DNA of 64,000 bases from Symsagittifera roscoffensis (taxonomy: Eukaryota > Xenacoelomorpha > Acoela > Convolutidae): the NCBI RefSeq assembly GCF_963678635.1, contig NC_087068.1:12470027-12534026 (forward strand), written 5' to 3'. The position numbers were made by a program, and so were the translations under genes. Shown piece after piece: positions 45,228 to 57,482 of the stretch; positions within the stretch are counted from its first letter, which is position 1; each line of letters opens with the position of its first letter. The notes beneath the pieces are model-generated. The model searched no databases. It was not told the DNA's origin and was given only the letters and a program-made list of their open reading frames with translations.

Positions 45228-45593
45228 AAACTTGAGTCACTCATCAAATGGTAATCACTATCTCCAGATAATCTATTGCATATTGAAATTCCTATCAAGT
45301 AGATTTTCTGCGAACGAAGAAAAAACTTCATAGTTGCTGACTGAGCGAAAAATAATTCCGCGAGATTTGATGAACATGGGATGTAGGTCAAATGGTAGAG
45401 CGCCAACTTGTCAAGCCAGAAGTACGGGGAGCAATACCCCGCATCTCCAAAGTTAAGGACATCGAGTTTTTAATTAACTTTCTTCAGAAAACTACTGAAT
45501 ATTGAATTCCTATACAAGAAATACCTTCCCAGAAATTTCATAACCTCTTGTTTGCCGACTGAAACAAAAGCTTCCTCGACAATTCTAAACTAT

Positions 45594-45666
45594 GGGGATG
45601 TAGCTCAAATGGTAGAGCGCTTGCTTTGCATGCGAGAGGTACGGGGATCGATGCCCCGGATCTTCA
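45594..45666 (+). tRNA. tRNA-Ala (TGC)
   Basis: As 44710. Confidence 0.7.
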
Positions 45667-46038
45667 AAACTAGAGCCACTCATCAAATGGTAATCACTAT
45701 CTCCAGATAATCTATTGCATATTGAAATTCCTATCAAGTAGATTTTCTGCGAACGAAGAAAAAACTTCATAGTTGCTGACTGAGCGAAAAATAATTCCGC
45801 GAGATTTGATGAACATGGGATGTAGGTCAAATGGTAGAGCGCCAACTTATCAAGCCAGAAGTACGGGGAGCAATACCCCGCATCTCCAAAGTTAAGGACA
45901 TCGAGTTTTTAATTAACTTTCTTCAGAAAACTACTGAATATTGAAATCTTATACAAGAAATACCTTCCCAGAAAATTTATAATCTCTTGTTTGCCGACTG
46001 AAACAAAAGCGAAAGCTTCCTCGACAGTTCTATATTAT

Positions 46039-46111
46039 TGGGATGTAGCTCAAATGGTAGAGCGCTTGCTTTCCATGCGAGAGGTACGGGGATCAATGCC
46101 CCGCATCTCCA
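46039..46111 (+). tRNA. tRNA-Ala body with TCC (Gly) anticodon
   Basis: Loop TTTCCAT gives TCC, a glycine anticodon, by one G-to-C change from the 45155 copy. G3:T70 kept; T1-C72 mismatch. Confidence 0.65.
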
Positions 46112-46477
46112 AAACTTGAGTCACTCATCAAATGGTAATCACTATCTCCAGATAATCTATTGCATATTGAAATTCCTATCAAGTAGATTTTCTGCGAACG
46201 AAGAAAAAACTTCATAGTTGCTGACTGAGCGAAAAATAATTCCGCGAGATTTGATGAACATGGGATGTAGGTCAAATGGTAGAGCGCCAACTTGTCAAGC
46301 CAGAAGTACGGGGAGCAATACCCCGCATCTCCAAAGTTAAGGACATCGAGTTTTTAATTAACTTTCTTCAGAAAACTACTGAATATTGAAATCCTATACA
46401 AGAAATACCTTCCCAGAAAATTCATAACCTCTTGTTTGCCGACTGAAACAAAAGCTTCCTCGACAATTCTAAACTAT

Positions 46478-46550
46478 GGGGATGTAGCTCAAATGGTAGA
46501 GCGCTTGCTTTGCATGCGAGAGGTACGGGGATCGATGCCCCGGATCTTCA
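46478..46550 (+). tRNA. tRNA-Ala (TGC)
   Basis: As 44710. Confidence 0.7.
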
Positions 46551-46922
46551 AAACTAGAGCCACTCATCAAACGGTAATCACTATCTCCAGATAATCTATT
46601 GCATATTGAAATTCCTATCAAGTAGATTTTCTGCGAACGAAGAAAAAACTTCATAGTTGCTGACTGAGCGAAAAATAATTCCGCGAGATTTGATGAACAT
46701 GGGATGTAGGTCAAATGGTAGAGCGCCAACTTATCAAGCCAGAAGTACGGGGAGCAATACCCCGCATCTCCAAAGTTAAGGACATCGAGTTTTTAATTAA
46801 CTTTCTTCAGAAAACTACTGAATATTGAAATCTTATACAAGAAATACCTTCCCAGAAAATTTATAATCTCTTGTTTGCCGACTGAAACAAAAGCGAAAGC
46901 TTCCTCGACAGTTCTAAATTAT

Positions 46923-46995
46923 GGGGATGTAGCTCAAATGGTAGAGCGCTTGCTTTGCATGCGAGAGGTACGGGGATCAATGCCCCGCATCTCCA
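46923..46995 (+). tRNA. tRNA-Ala (TGC), intact
   Basis: Same as 42721: all stems paired, normal loops. Confidence 0.9.
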
Positions 46996-47361
46996 AAACT
47001 TGAGTCACTCATCAAATGGTAATCACTATCTCCAGATAATCTATTGCATATTGAAATTCCTAACAAGTAAATTTTCTGCGAACGAAGAAAAAACTTCATA
47101 GTTGCTGACTGAGCGAAAAATAATTCCGCGACATTTGATAAACATGGGATGTAGGTCAAATGGTAAAGCGCCCACTTATCAAGCCAGAAGTACGGGGAGC
47201 ACTACCCCGCATCTCCAAAGTGAAGCACTTCGAGTATTTAATTAACTTTCTTCAGAAAACTACTGAATATTGAAATCCTATACAAGAAATACCTTCCCAG
47301 AAAATTCATAACCTCTTGTTTGCCGACTGAAACAAAAGCTTACTCGACAGTTCTAAACTAT

Positions 47362-47434
47362 GGGGATGTAGCTCAAATTGTAGAGCGCTCACTTAGCATG
47401 CGAGAGGTACGGTGATCGATGCCCCGGATCTCCA
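47362..47434 (+). tRNA. tRNA-Ala (AGC), damaged
   Basis: D loop AAATTGTA, A30-C40, CGGTG, G7-G66. Confidence 0.45.
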
Positions 47435-47807
47435 AAACTAGAGCCACTCAATAAATGGTTATCACTATCTGCAGATAATCTATTGCATATTGAAAATCCT
47501 ATCAAGTAGATTTTTTGCGAACGAAAAGAAAAACTTCATAGTTGCTGACCAAGCGAAAAAAAATTCCGCGACATTTGATAAACATGGGATGTAGGTCAAA
47601 TGGTGAAGCGCCCACTTATCAAGCCAGAAGTACGGGGAGCACTACCCCGCATCTCCAGAGTTAAGCACATCGAGTATTTATTTAACTTTCTTCAGAAAAC
47701 TACTGAATATTGAAATCCTATACAAGAAATACCTTCCCAGAAAATTTATAATCTCTTGTTTGCCGACTGAAACAAAAGCGAAAGCTTCCTCGACAGTTCT
47801 AAATTAT

Positions 47808-47880
47808 GGGGATGTAGCTCAGATGGTAGAGCGCTTGCTTTGCATGCGAGAGGTACGGGGATCAATGCCCCGCATCTCCA
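47808..47880 (+). tRNA. tRNA-Ala (TGC), intact
   Basis: All stems paired. D loop AGATGGTA, unlike other copies. Confidence 0.9.
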
Positions 47881-48246
47881 AAACTTGAGTCACTCATCAA
47901 ATGGTAATCACTATCTCCAGATAATCTATTGCATATTGAAATTCCTAACAAGTAAATTTTCTGCGAACGAAGAAAAAACTTCATAGTTGCTGACTGAGCG
48001 AAAAATAATTCCGCGACATTTGATAAACATGGGATGTAGGTCAAATGGTAAAGCGCCCACTTATCAAGCCAGAAGTACGGGGAGCACTACCCCGCATCTC
48101 CAAAGTGAAGCACATCGAGTATTTAATTAACTTTCTTCAGAAAACTACTGAATATTGAAATCCTATACAAGAAATACCTTCCCAGAAAATTCATAACCTC
48201 TTGTTTGCCGACTGAAACAAAAGCTTACTCGACAGTTCTAAACTAT

Positions 48247-48319
48247 GGGGATGTAGCTCAAATTGTAGAGCGCTCACTTAGCATGCGAGAGGTACGGTGA
48301 TCGATGCCCCGGATCTCCA
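48247..48319 (+). tRNA. tRNA-Ala (AGC), damaged
   Basis: Copy of 47362. Confidence 0.45.
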
Positions 48320-48686
48320 AAACTAGAGCCACTCAATAAATGGTTATCACTATCTGCAGATAATCTATTGCATATTGAAAATCCTATCAAGTAGATTTTT
48401 TGCGAACGAAAAGAAAAACTTCATAGTTGCTGACCAAGCGAAAAAAAATTCCGCGACATTTGATAAACATGGGATGTAGGTCAAATGGTGAAGCGCCCAC
48501 TTATCAAGCCAGAAGTACGGGGAGCACTACCCCGCATCTCCAGAGTTAAGCACATCGAGTATTTATTTAACTTTCTTCAGAAAACTACTGAATATTGAAA
48601 TCCTATACAAGAAATACCTTCCCAGAAAACTCATAACCTCTTGTTTGCCGACTGAAACAAAAGCTTCCTCGACATTTCTAAACTAT

Positions 48687-48759
48687 GGGGATGTAGCTCA
48701 AATGGTAGAGCGCTTGCTTTGCATGCGAGTGGTACGGGGATCGATGCCCAGGATCTTCA
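48687..48759 (+). tRNA. tRNA-Ala (TGC), damaged
   Basis: T44, 50-64 mismatch (CCCAG), GATCTTC. Confidence 0.5.
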
Positions 48760-49126
48760 AAACTAGAGATACTTATCAAAAAGGTAATCACTATCTCCAG
48801 ATAATCTATTGCAGATTGAAATTCCTATCAAGTAGATTTTCTGCGAACGAAGAAAAAACTTCATAGTTGCTGACTGAGCGAAAAAAAATTCCGCGAGATT
48901 AGATGAACATGGGATGTAGGTCAAATGGTAGAGCGCCCACTTATCAAGCCAGAAGTACGGGGAGCAATACCCCGCATCTCCAAAGTTAAGGACATTGAGT
49001 TTTTAATTAACTTTCTTCAGAAAACTACTGAATATTGAAATCTTAGACAAGAAATACCTTCCCAGAAAATTTATAATCTCTTGTTTGCCGACTGAAACAA
49101 AAGCTTCCTCGACAGTTCTAAATTAT

Positions 49127-49199
49127 GGGGATGTAGCTCAAATGGTAGAGAGCTTGCTTTGCATGCGAGAGGTACGGGGATCAATGCCCCGCATCTCCA
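49127..49199 (+). tRNA. tRNA-Ala (TGC)
   Basis: Single defect G10-A25; acceptor, anticodon and T arms intact. Confidence 0.75.
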
Positions 49200-49566
49200 A
49201 AACTTGAGTCACTCATCAAATGGTAATCACTATCTCCAGATAATCTATTGCATATTGAAATTCCTAACAAGTAGATTTTCTGCGAACGAAGAAAAAACTT
49301 CATAGTTGCTGACTGAGCGAAAAAAAAATTCCGCGACATTTGATAAACATGGGATGTAGGTCAAATGGTAAAGCGCCCACTTATCAAGCCAGAAGTACGG
49401 GGAGCACTACCCCGCATCTCCAAACTGAAGCACATCGAGTATTTCATTAACTTTCTTCAGAAAACTACTGAATATTGAAATCCTATACAAGAAATACCTT
49501 CCCAGAAAATTTATAATCTCTTGTTTGCCGACTGAATCAAAAGCTTACTCGACAGTTCTAAACTAT

Positions 49567-49639
49567 GGGGATGTAGCTCAAATGGTAGAGAGCTTGCTTT
49601 GCATGCGAGAGGTACGGGGATCAATGCCCCGCATCTCCA
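49567..49639 (+). tRNA. tRNA-Ala (TGC)
   Basis: Same as 49127. Confidence 0.75.
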
Positions 49640-50005
49640 AAACTTGAGTCACTCATCAAATGGTAATCACTATCTCCAGATAATCTATTGCATATTGAAA
49701 TTCCTAACAAGTAGATTTTCTGCGAACGAAGAAAAAACTTCATAGTTGCTGACTGAGCGAAAAAAAATTCCGCGAGATTTGATAAACATGGGATGTAGGT
49801 CAAATGGAAGAGCGCCCACTTATCAAGCCAGAAATACGGGGAGCAATACCCCGCATCTCCAAAGTTAAGGACATCGAGTTTTTAATTAACTTTCTTCAGA
49901 AAACTACTGAATAATGAAATCTTATACAAGAAATACCTTCCCAGAAAATTTATAACCTCTTGTTTGCCGATTGAAACAAAAGCTTCCTCGACAGTTATAA
50001 TTCAT

Positions 50006-50078
50006 GGGGATGTAGCTCAAATGGTAGAGCGCTCGCTTAGCTTGCGAGAGGTACGGGGATCAATGCCCCGCAGCTCCA
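50006..50078 (+). tRNA. tRNA-Ala (AGC)
   Basis: Loop TTAGCTT; single acceptor mismatch A5-G68. Confidence 0.75.
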
Positions 50079-50444
50079 AAACTTGAGTCACTCATCAAAT
50101 GGTAATCACTATTTCCAGATAGTCTATTGCATATTGAAATTCCTAACAAGTAGATTTTCTGCGAACGAAAAGAAAAACTTCATAGTTGCTGACTAAGCGA
50201 AAAAAAAATCCGCGAGATTTGATAAACATCGGATGTAGGTCAAATGGAAGAGCGCCCACTTATCAAGCCAGAAGTACGGGGAGCAATACCCCGCATCCCA
50301 AAGTTAAGGACATCGAGTTTTTAATTAACTTTCTTCAGAAAACTACTGAAAATTGAAATCTTATACAAGAAATACCTTCCCAGAAAATTTATAACCTCTT
50401 GTTTGCCGACTGTAACAAAAGCTTCCTCGACAGTTCTAAATTAT

Positions 50445-50517
50445 GGGGATGTAGCTCAAATGGTTGAGATCTCGCTTTGCATGCGAGAGGTACGGGGATC
50501 GATGCCCCGCAACTCCA
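50445..50517 (+). tRNA. tRNA-Ala (TGC), damaged
   Basis: GAGA D stem, T26, A5-A68. Confidence 0.5.
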
Positions 50518-50883
50518 AAGCTAAAGCAACTCATCAAATGGTAATCACTATCTCCAGATAATCTATTGCATATTGAAATTCCTAACAAGTAGATTTTCTG
50601 CGAACGAAAAGAAAAACTTCATAGTTGCTGACTAAGCGAAAAAAATTTCGCGAGAATTGATAAACATCGGATGTAGGTCAAATGGAAGAGCGCCCACTTA
50701 TCAAGCCAGAAGTACGGGGAGCAATACCCCGCATCTCCAAAGTTAACGACATCGAGTTTTTAATTACCTTTCTTCAGAAAACTACTGAAAATTGAAATCT
50801 TATACAAGAATTACCTTCCCAGAAAATTTATAACCTCTTGTTTGCCGACTGTAACAAAAGCTTCCTCGACAGTTCTAAATTAT

Positions 50884-50956
50884 GGGGATGTAGCTCAAAT
50901 GGTTGAGCTCTCGCTTTGCATGCGAGAGGTACGGGGATCGATGCCCCGGATCTCAA
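50884..50956 (+). tRNA. tRNA-Ala (TGC), damaged
   Basis: T21, T26, G7-G66 and G1-A72. Confidence 0.5.
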
Positions 50957-51322
50957 AAGCTAAAGCCACTCATCAAATGGTAATCACTATCTCCAGATAA
51001 TCTATTGCATATTGAAATTCCTAACAAGTAGATTTTCTGCGAACGAAGAAAAAACTTCATAGTTGCTGACTGAGCGAAAAAAAATTCCGCGAGATTTGAT
51101 GAACATGGGATGTAGGTCAAATGGTAGAGCGCCCACTTATCAAGCCAGAAGTACGGGGAGCAATACCCCGCATCTCCAAAGTTAAGGACATCGAGTTTTT
51201 AATTAACTTTCTTCAGAAAACTACTGAAAATTGAAATCTTATACAAGAATTACCTTCCCAGAAAATTTATAACCTCTTGTTTGCCGACTGTAACAAAAGC
51301 TTCCTCGACAGTTCTAAATTAT

Positions 51323-51395
51323 GGGGATGTAGCTCAAATGGTTGAGCTCTCGCTTTGCATGCGAGAGGTACGGGGATCGATGCCCCGGATCTCAA
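51323..51395 (+). tRNA. tRNA-Ala (TGC), damaged
   Basis: Same as 50884. Confidence 0.5.
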
Positions 51396-51760
51396 AAGCT
51401 AAAGCCACTCATCAAATGGTAATCACTATCTCCAGATAATCTATTGCATATTGAAATTCCTAACAAGTAGATTTTCTGCGAACGAAAAGAAAACTTCATA
51501 GTTGCTGACTAAGCGAAAAAAATTTCGCGAGAATTGATAAACATGAGATGTAGGTCAAATGGTACAGCGCCTACTTAGCAAGCCAGAAGTACGGGGAGCA
51601 ATACCCCGCATCTCCGAAGTTAAGGACATCGAGCAATTAATTAACCTTCTTCAGAAAACTACTGAATATTGAAGTCTTATACAAGAAATACCTTCCAAGA
51701 AAAATTTTAACCTCTTGTTTGCCGACTGAAACAAAAGCTTCCTCGACAGTTATAAATCAT

Positions 51761-51833
51761 GGGGATGTAGCTCAAATGGTAGAGCGCTCGCTTAGCATGC
51801 GAGAGGTACGGGGATCAATGCCCCGCATCTACA
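51761..51833 (+). tRNA. tRNA-Ala (AGC)
   Basis: Single defect G2-A71 (CATCTAC). Confidence 0.75.
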
Positions 51834-52200
51834 AATCTAAAGTCACTAATCAAATGGTAATCACTATCTCCAGATAATCTATTGCATATTGAAATTCCTA
51901 ACAAGTAGATTTTCTGCGAACGAAAACAAAAAGTTCATAGTTGCTGACTAAGCGAAAAAAAATTCCGCGACATTTGATAAACATGGGATGTAGGTCAAAT
52001 GGTAAAGCGCCCACTTATCAAGCCAGAAGTACGGGGAGCACTACCCCGCATCTCCAAAGTGAAGCACATCGAGTATTTAATTAACTTTCTTCAGAAAACT
52101 ACTGAATATTGAAATCCTATACAAGAAATACCTTCCCAGAAAATTCATAACCTCTTGTTTGCCGACTGAAACAAAAGCTTACTCGACAGTTCTAAACTAT

Positions 52201-52273
52201 GGGGATGTAGCTCAAATGGTAGAGCGCTTGCTTTGCATGCGAGAGGTACGGGGATCAATGCCCCGAATCTCCA
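52201..52273 (+). tRNA. tRNA-Ala (TGC)
   Basis: Single defect G7-A66. Confidence 0.75.
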
Positions 52274-52640
52274 AAACTTGAGTCACTCATCAAATGGTAA
52301 TCACTATCTCCAGATAATCTATTGCATATTGAAATTCCTAACAAGTAGATATTCTGCGAACGAAGAAAAAACTTCATAGTTGCTGACTGAGCGAAAAAAA
52401 ACTTCCGCGAGATTTGATAAACATGGGATGTAGGTCAAATGGAAGAGCGCCCACTTATCAAGCCAGAAGTACGGGGAGAAATACCCCGCATCTCCAAAGT
52501 TAAGGACATCGAGTTTTTAATTAACTTTCTTCAGAAAACTACTGAATATTGAAATCTTATACAAAAAATACCTTCCCAGAAAATTTATAACCTCTTGTTT
52601 GCGGACTGAAACAAAAGCTTCCTCGACAGTTATAATTCAT

Positions 52641-52713
52641 GGGGATGTAGCTCAAATGGTAGAGCGCTCGCTTAGCATGCGAGAGGTACGGGGATCAATG
52701 CCCCGCATCTCCA
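52641..52713 (+). tRNA. tRNA-Ala (AGC), intact
   Basis: Decodes GCC/GCU after A34 deamination to inosine. All stems paired, loop TTAGCAT, T loop ATCAATG, G3:T70. Confidence 0.93.
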
Positions 52714-53081
52714 AAACTTGAGTCACTCATCAAATGGTAATCACTATCTCCAGATAATCTATTGCATTTTGAAATTCCTAACAAGTAGATTTTCTGCGAA
52801 CGAAAAGAAAAACTTCATAGTTGCTGACTGAGCGAAAAAAAACTTCCGCGAGATTTGATAAACATGGGATGTAGGTCAAATGGAAGAGCGCCCACTTATC
52901 AAGCCAGAAGTACGGGGAGAAATACCCCGCATCTCCAAAGTTAAGGACATCGAGTTTTTAATTAACTTTCTTCAGAAAACTACTGAATATTGAAATCTTA
53001 TACAAAAAATACCTTCCCAGAAAATTTATAACCTCTTGTTTGCCGACTGTAACAAAAGCTTCCTCGACAGTTCTAAATTAT

Positions 53082-53154
53082 GGGGATGTAGCTCAAATGG
53101 TTGAGCTCTCGATTTGCATGCGAGAGGTACGGGGATCGATGCCCCGCATCTCCA
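53082..53154 (+). tRNA. tRNA-Ala (TGC), damaged
   Basis: A31-G39; T21 and T26; acceptor intact. Confidence 0.6.
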
Positions 53155-53520
53155 AAGCTAAAGCCACTCATCAAATGGTAATCACTATCTCCAGATAATC
53201 TATTGCATTTTGAAATTCCTAACAAGTAGATTTTCTGCGAACGAAAAGAAAAACTTCATAGTTGCTGACTAAGCGAAAAAAATTTCGCGAGAATTGATAA
53301 ACATCGGATGTAGGTCAAATGGAAGAGCGCCCACTTATCAAGCCAGAAGTACGGGGAGCAATACCCCGCATCTCCAAAGTTAAGGACATCGAGTTTTTAA
53401 TTAACTTTCTTCAGAAAACTACTGAAAATTGAAATCTTATACAAGAATTACCTTCCCAGAAAATTTATAAACTCTTGTTTGCCGATTGAAACAAAAGCTT
53501 CCTCGACAGTTATAATTCAT

Positions 53521-53593
53521 GGGGATGTAGCTCAAATGGTAGAGCGCTCGCTTAGCTTGCGAGAGGTACGGGGATCAATGCCCCGCAGCTCCA
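53521..53593 (+). tRNA. tRNA-Ala (AGC)
   Basis: Same as 50006 (A5-G68). Confidence 0.75.
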
Positions 53594-53961
53594 AAACTTG
53601 AGTCACTCATCAAATGGTAATCACTATTTCCAGATAATCTATTGCATATTGAAATTCCTAACAAGTAGATTTTCTGCGAACGAAAAGAAAAACTTCATAA
53701 TTGCTGACTAAGGGAAAAAAAATTCCGCGAGATTTGATAAACATGGGATGTAGGTCAAATGGAAGAGCGCCCACTTATCAAGCCAGAAGTACGGGGAGCA
53801 ATACCCCGCATCTCCAAAGTTAAGGACATCGAGTTTTTAATTAACTTTCTTCAGAAAACTACTGTATATTGAAATCTTATACAAGAAATACCTTTCACAG
53901 AAAATTTATAACCTCTTGTTTGCCAACTGTAACAAAAGCTTCCTCGACAGTTCTAAATTAT

Positions 53962-54034
53962 GGGGATGTAGCTCAAATGGTTGAGCTCTCGCTTTGCATG
54001 CGAAAGGTACGGGGATCGATGCCCCGCATCTCCA
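53962..54034 (+). tRNA. tRNA-Ala (TGC)
   Basis: C27-A43; T21 and T26; acceptor and T arm intact. Confidence 0.65.
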
Positions 54035-54400
54035 ATGCTAAAGCGACTTATCAAATGGTAATCACTATCTCCAGATAATCTATTGCATATTGAAATTCCT
54101 AACAAGTAGATTTTCTGCGAACGAAAAGAAAAACTTCATAGTTGCTGACTAAGCGAAAAAAATTTCGCGAGAAATGATAAACATGGGATGTAGGTCAAAT
54201 GGTAGAGCGCCTACTTAGCAAGCCAGAAGTACGGGGAGCAATACCCCGCATCTCCGAAGTCAAGGAAATCGAGCAATTTTTTAACCTTCTTCAGAAAACT
54301 ACTGAATATTGAAGTCTTATACAAGAAATACCTTCCAAGAAAAATTTTAACCTCTTGTTTGCCGACTGAAACAAAAGCTTCCTCGACAGTTATAAATCAT

Positions 54401-54473
54401 GGGGATGTAGCTCAAATGGTAGAGCGCTCGCTTAGCATGCGAGAGGTACGGGGATCAATGCCCCGCATCTCCA
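54401..54473 (+). tRNA. tRNA-Ala (AGC), intact
   Basis: Same sequence as 52641. Confidence 0.93.
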
Positions 54474-54842
54474 AATCTAAAGTCACTCATCAAATGGTAA
54501 TCACTATCTCCAGATAATCTATTGCATATTGAAATTCCTAACAAGTAGATTTTCTGCGAACGAAAAGAAAAACTTCATAGTTGCTGACTAAGCGAAAAAA
54601 AATTCCGCGACATTTGATAAACATGGGATGTAGGTCAAATGGTAAAGCGCCCACTTATCAAGCCAGAAGTACGGGGAGCACTACCCCGCATCTCCAAAGT
54701 TAAGCACATCGAGTATTTAATTACCTTCTTCAGAAAATTACTGAATATTGAAATCCTATACAAGAAATACCTTCCCAGAAAACTTATAACCTCTTGTTTG
54801 CCGACTGAAACAAAAAAAGTTTCCTCGACAGTTCTAAACTAT

Positions 54843-54915
54843 GGGGATGTAGCTCAAATGGTAGAGCGCTCACTTAGCATGCGAGAAGTAGGGTGATCGA
54901 TGCCCCGGATCTCCA
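54843..54915 (+). pseudogene. tRNA-Ala (AGC), damaged
   Basis: A30-C40, altered variable loop AAGTA, GGGTG T stem, G7-G66. Confidence 0.6.
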
Positions 54916-55281
54916 AAACTAGAGCCACTCATTAAATGGTAATCACTATCTCCAGATAATCTATTGCATATTGAAATTCCTAATAAGTAGATTTTCTGCG
55001 AACGAAAAGAAAAATTTCATAGTTGCTGACTAAGCGAAAAAAATTCCGCGACATTTGATAAACATGGGATGTAGGTCAAATGGTGAAGCGCCCACTTATC
55101 AAGCCAGAAGTACGGGGAGCACTACCCCGCATCTCCAAAGTTAAGCACATCGAGTATTTAATTAACTTTCATCAGAAAACTACTGAATATTGAAATCCTA
55201 TACAAGAAATACCTTCCCAGAAAATTCATAACCTCTTGTTTGCCGACTGAAACAAAAGCTTCCTCGACAGCTCTAAACTAT

Positions 55282-55354
55282 GGGGATGTAGCTCAAATGG
55301 TAGAGCGCTTGCTTCGCATGCGAGAGGTACGGGGATCGATGCCCCGGATTTTCA
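55282..55354 (+). tRNA. tRNA-Ala (CGC)
   Basis: Loop TTCGCAT gives CGC on a plus-strand copy; inner arms pair. GATTTTC acceptor gives G7-G66 and G·T pairs. Confidence 0.7.
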
Positions 55355-55724
55355 AAACTAGAGCCACTTATCAAAAAGGTAATCACTATCTCCAGATAAT
55401 CTATTGCATATTGAAATTCCTAACAAGTAGATTTTCTGCGAACGAAAAGAAAAACTTCATAGTTGCTGACTAAGCGAAAAAAAATTCCGCGACATTTGAT
55501 AAACATGGGATGTAGGTCAAATGGTAAAGCGCCCACTTATCAAGCCAGAAGTACGGGGAGCACTACCCCGCATCTCCAAAGTTAAGCACATCGAGTATTT
55601 AATTACCTTCTTCAGAAAATTACTGAATATTGAAATCCTATACAAGAAATACCTTCCCAGAAAACTTATAACCTCTTGTTTGCCGACTGAAACAAAAAAA
55701 GTTTCCTCGACAGTTCTACACTAT

Positions 55725-55797
55725 GGGGATGTAGCTCAAATGGTAGAGCGCTCACTTAGCATGCGAGAAGTAGGGTGATCGATGCCCCGGATCTCCA
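55725..55797 (+). pseudogene. tRNA-Ala (AGC), damaged
   Basis: Copy of 54843. Confidence 0.6.
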
Positions 55798-56163
55798 AAA
55801 CTAGAGCCACTCATTAAATGGTAATCACTATCTCCAGATAATCTATTGCATATTGAAATTCCTAATAAGTAGATTTTCTGCGAACGAAAAGAAAAATTTC
55901 ATAGTTGCTGACTAAGCGAAAAAAATTCCGCGACATTTGATAAACATGGGATGTAGGTCAAATGGTGAAGCGCCCACTTATCAAGCCAGAAGTACGGGGA
56001 GCACTACCCCGCATCTCCAAAGTTAAGCACATCGAGTATTTAATTAACTTTCATCAGAAAACTACTGAATATTGAAATCCTATACAAGAAATACCTTCCC
56101 AGAAAATTCATAACCTCTTGTTTGCCGACTGAAACAAAAGCTTCCTCGACAGTTCTAAACTAT

Positions 56164-56236
56164 GGGGATGTAGCTCAAATGGTAGAGCGCTTGCTTCGCA
56201 TGCGAGAGGTACGGGGATCGATGCCCCGGATTTTCA
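56164..56236 (+). tRNA. tRNA-Ala (CGC)
   Basis: Copy of 55282 with the CGC anticodon kept. Confidence 0.7.
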
Positions 56237-56386
56237 AAACTAGAGCCACTTATCAAAAAGGTAATCACTATCTCCAGATAATCTATTGCATATTGAAATT
56301 CCTATCAAGTAGATTTTCTGCGAACGAAGAAAAAACTTCATAGTTGCTGACTGAGCGAAAAAAAATTCCGCGAGATTTGATGAACA

Positions 56387-56459
56387 TGGGATGTAGGTCA
56401 AATGGTAGAGCGCCCACTTATCAAGCCAGAAGTACGGGGAGCAATACCCCGCATCTCCA
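56387..56459 (+). pseudogene. B-copy tRNA-Ala relic (example, ATC form)
   Basis: The second B form. The loop reads TTATCAA, so the anticodon position is ATC; the stem CCCAC/GCCAG is unpaired in the middle. It shares T1, G11 and G55 with the other form. This form usually precedes A copies with TGC. Confidence 0.8.
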
Positions 56460-56476
56460 AAGTTAAGGACATCGAG

Positions 56477-56481
56477 TTTTT
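56477..56481 (+). terminator. T5 after a B relic (example)
   Basis: T5 begins 18 nt after the B relic at 56387-56459. It recurs in B copies whose spacer reads CGAGTTTTTAATT, and is absent where it reads CGAGTATTTAATT or CGAGCAATTAATT. Confidence 0.4.
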
Positions 56482-56603
56482 AATTAACTTTCTTCAGAAA
56501 ACTACTGAATATTGAAATCTTATACAAGAAATACCTTCCCAGAAAATTTATAATCTCTTGTTTGCCGACTGAAACAAAAGCTTCCTCGACAGTTCTAAAT
56601 TAT

Positions 56604-56676
56604 GGGGATGTAGCTCAAATGGTAGAGCGCTCGCTTTGCATGCGAGAGGTACGGGAATCGATGCCCCGCATCTCCA
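56604..56676 (+). tRNA. tRNA-Ala (TGC)
   Basis: Single defect A53-C61. Confidence 0.75.
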
Positions 56677-57042
56677 AATCTAAAGTCACTCATCAAATGG
56701 TAATCACTATCTCCAGATAATCTATTGCATATTGAAATTCCTAACAATTAGATTTTCTGCGAACGAAGAAAAAACTTCATAGTTGCTGACTGAGCGAAAA
56801 ATAATTTCGCGAGAAATGATAAACATGGGATGTAGGTCAAATGGTAGAGCGCCTACTTAGCAAGCCAGAAGTACGGGGAGCAATACCCCGCATCTCCGAA
56901 GTCAAGGACATCGAGCAATTAATTAACCTTCTTCAGAAAACTACTGAATATTGAAGTCTTATACAAGAAATACCTTCCAAGAAAAATTTTAACCTCTTGT
57001 TTGCCGACTGAAACAAAAGCTTCCTCGACAGTTATAAATCAT

Positions 57043-57115
57043 GGGGATGTAGCTCAAATGGTAGAGCGCTCGCTTAGCATGCGAGAGGTACGGGGATCAA
57101 TGCCGCGCATCTCCA
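57043..57115 (+). tRNA. tRNA-Ala (AGC)
   Basis: Single T-stem mismatch at 51-63 (CCGCG). Confidence 0.75.
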
Positions 57116-57482
57116 AAACTAGAGCCACTCATTAAATGGTAATCACTATCTCCAGATAATCTTTTGCATATTGAAATTCCTAATAAGTAGATTTTCTGCG
57201 AACGAAAAGAAAAACTTCATAGTTGCTGACTAAGCGAAAAAAAATTCCGCGACATTTGATAAACATGGGATGTAGGTCAAATGGTGAAGCGCCCACTTAT
57301 CAAGCCAGAAGTACGGGGAGCACTACCCCGCATCTCCAAAGTTAAGCACATCGAGTATTTAATTAACTTTCTTCAGAAAACTACTGAATATTGAAATCCT
57401 ATACAAGAAATACCTTCCCAGAAAATTCATAACCTCTTGTTTGCCGACTGAAACAAAAGCTTCCTCGACAGTTCTAAATTAT

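Larger units (their letters stand above)
44350..47060 (+). repeat. 884-bp double dimer, three copies
   Basis: A copies 44710/45155, 45594/46039 and 46478/46923 form three 884-bp units. Every second unit carries a six-base GCGAAA duplication before AGCTTCC in the B spacer. Confidence 0.87.
46900..48620 (+). repeat. 885-bp duplication
   Basis: 46923 and 47362 recur at 47808 and 48247, with spacer-private changes such as CTGCAGATAATC and GAAAATCCTATC shared. Confidence 0.87.
54600..56330 (+). repeat. 882-bp duplication
   Basis: 54843 and 55282 recur at 55725 and 56164, including the unusual CGC anticodon and the shortened B spacer TTACCTTCTTCAG. Confidence 0.87.
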
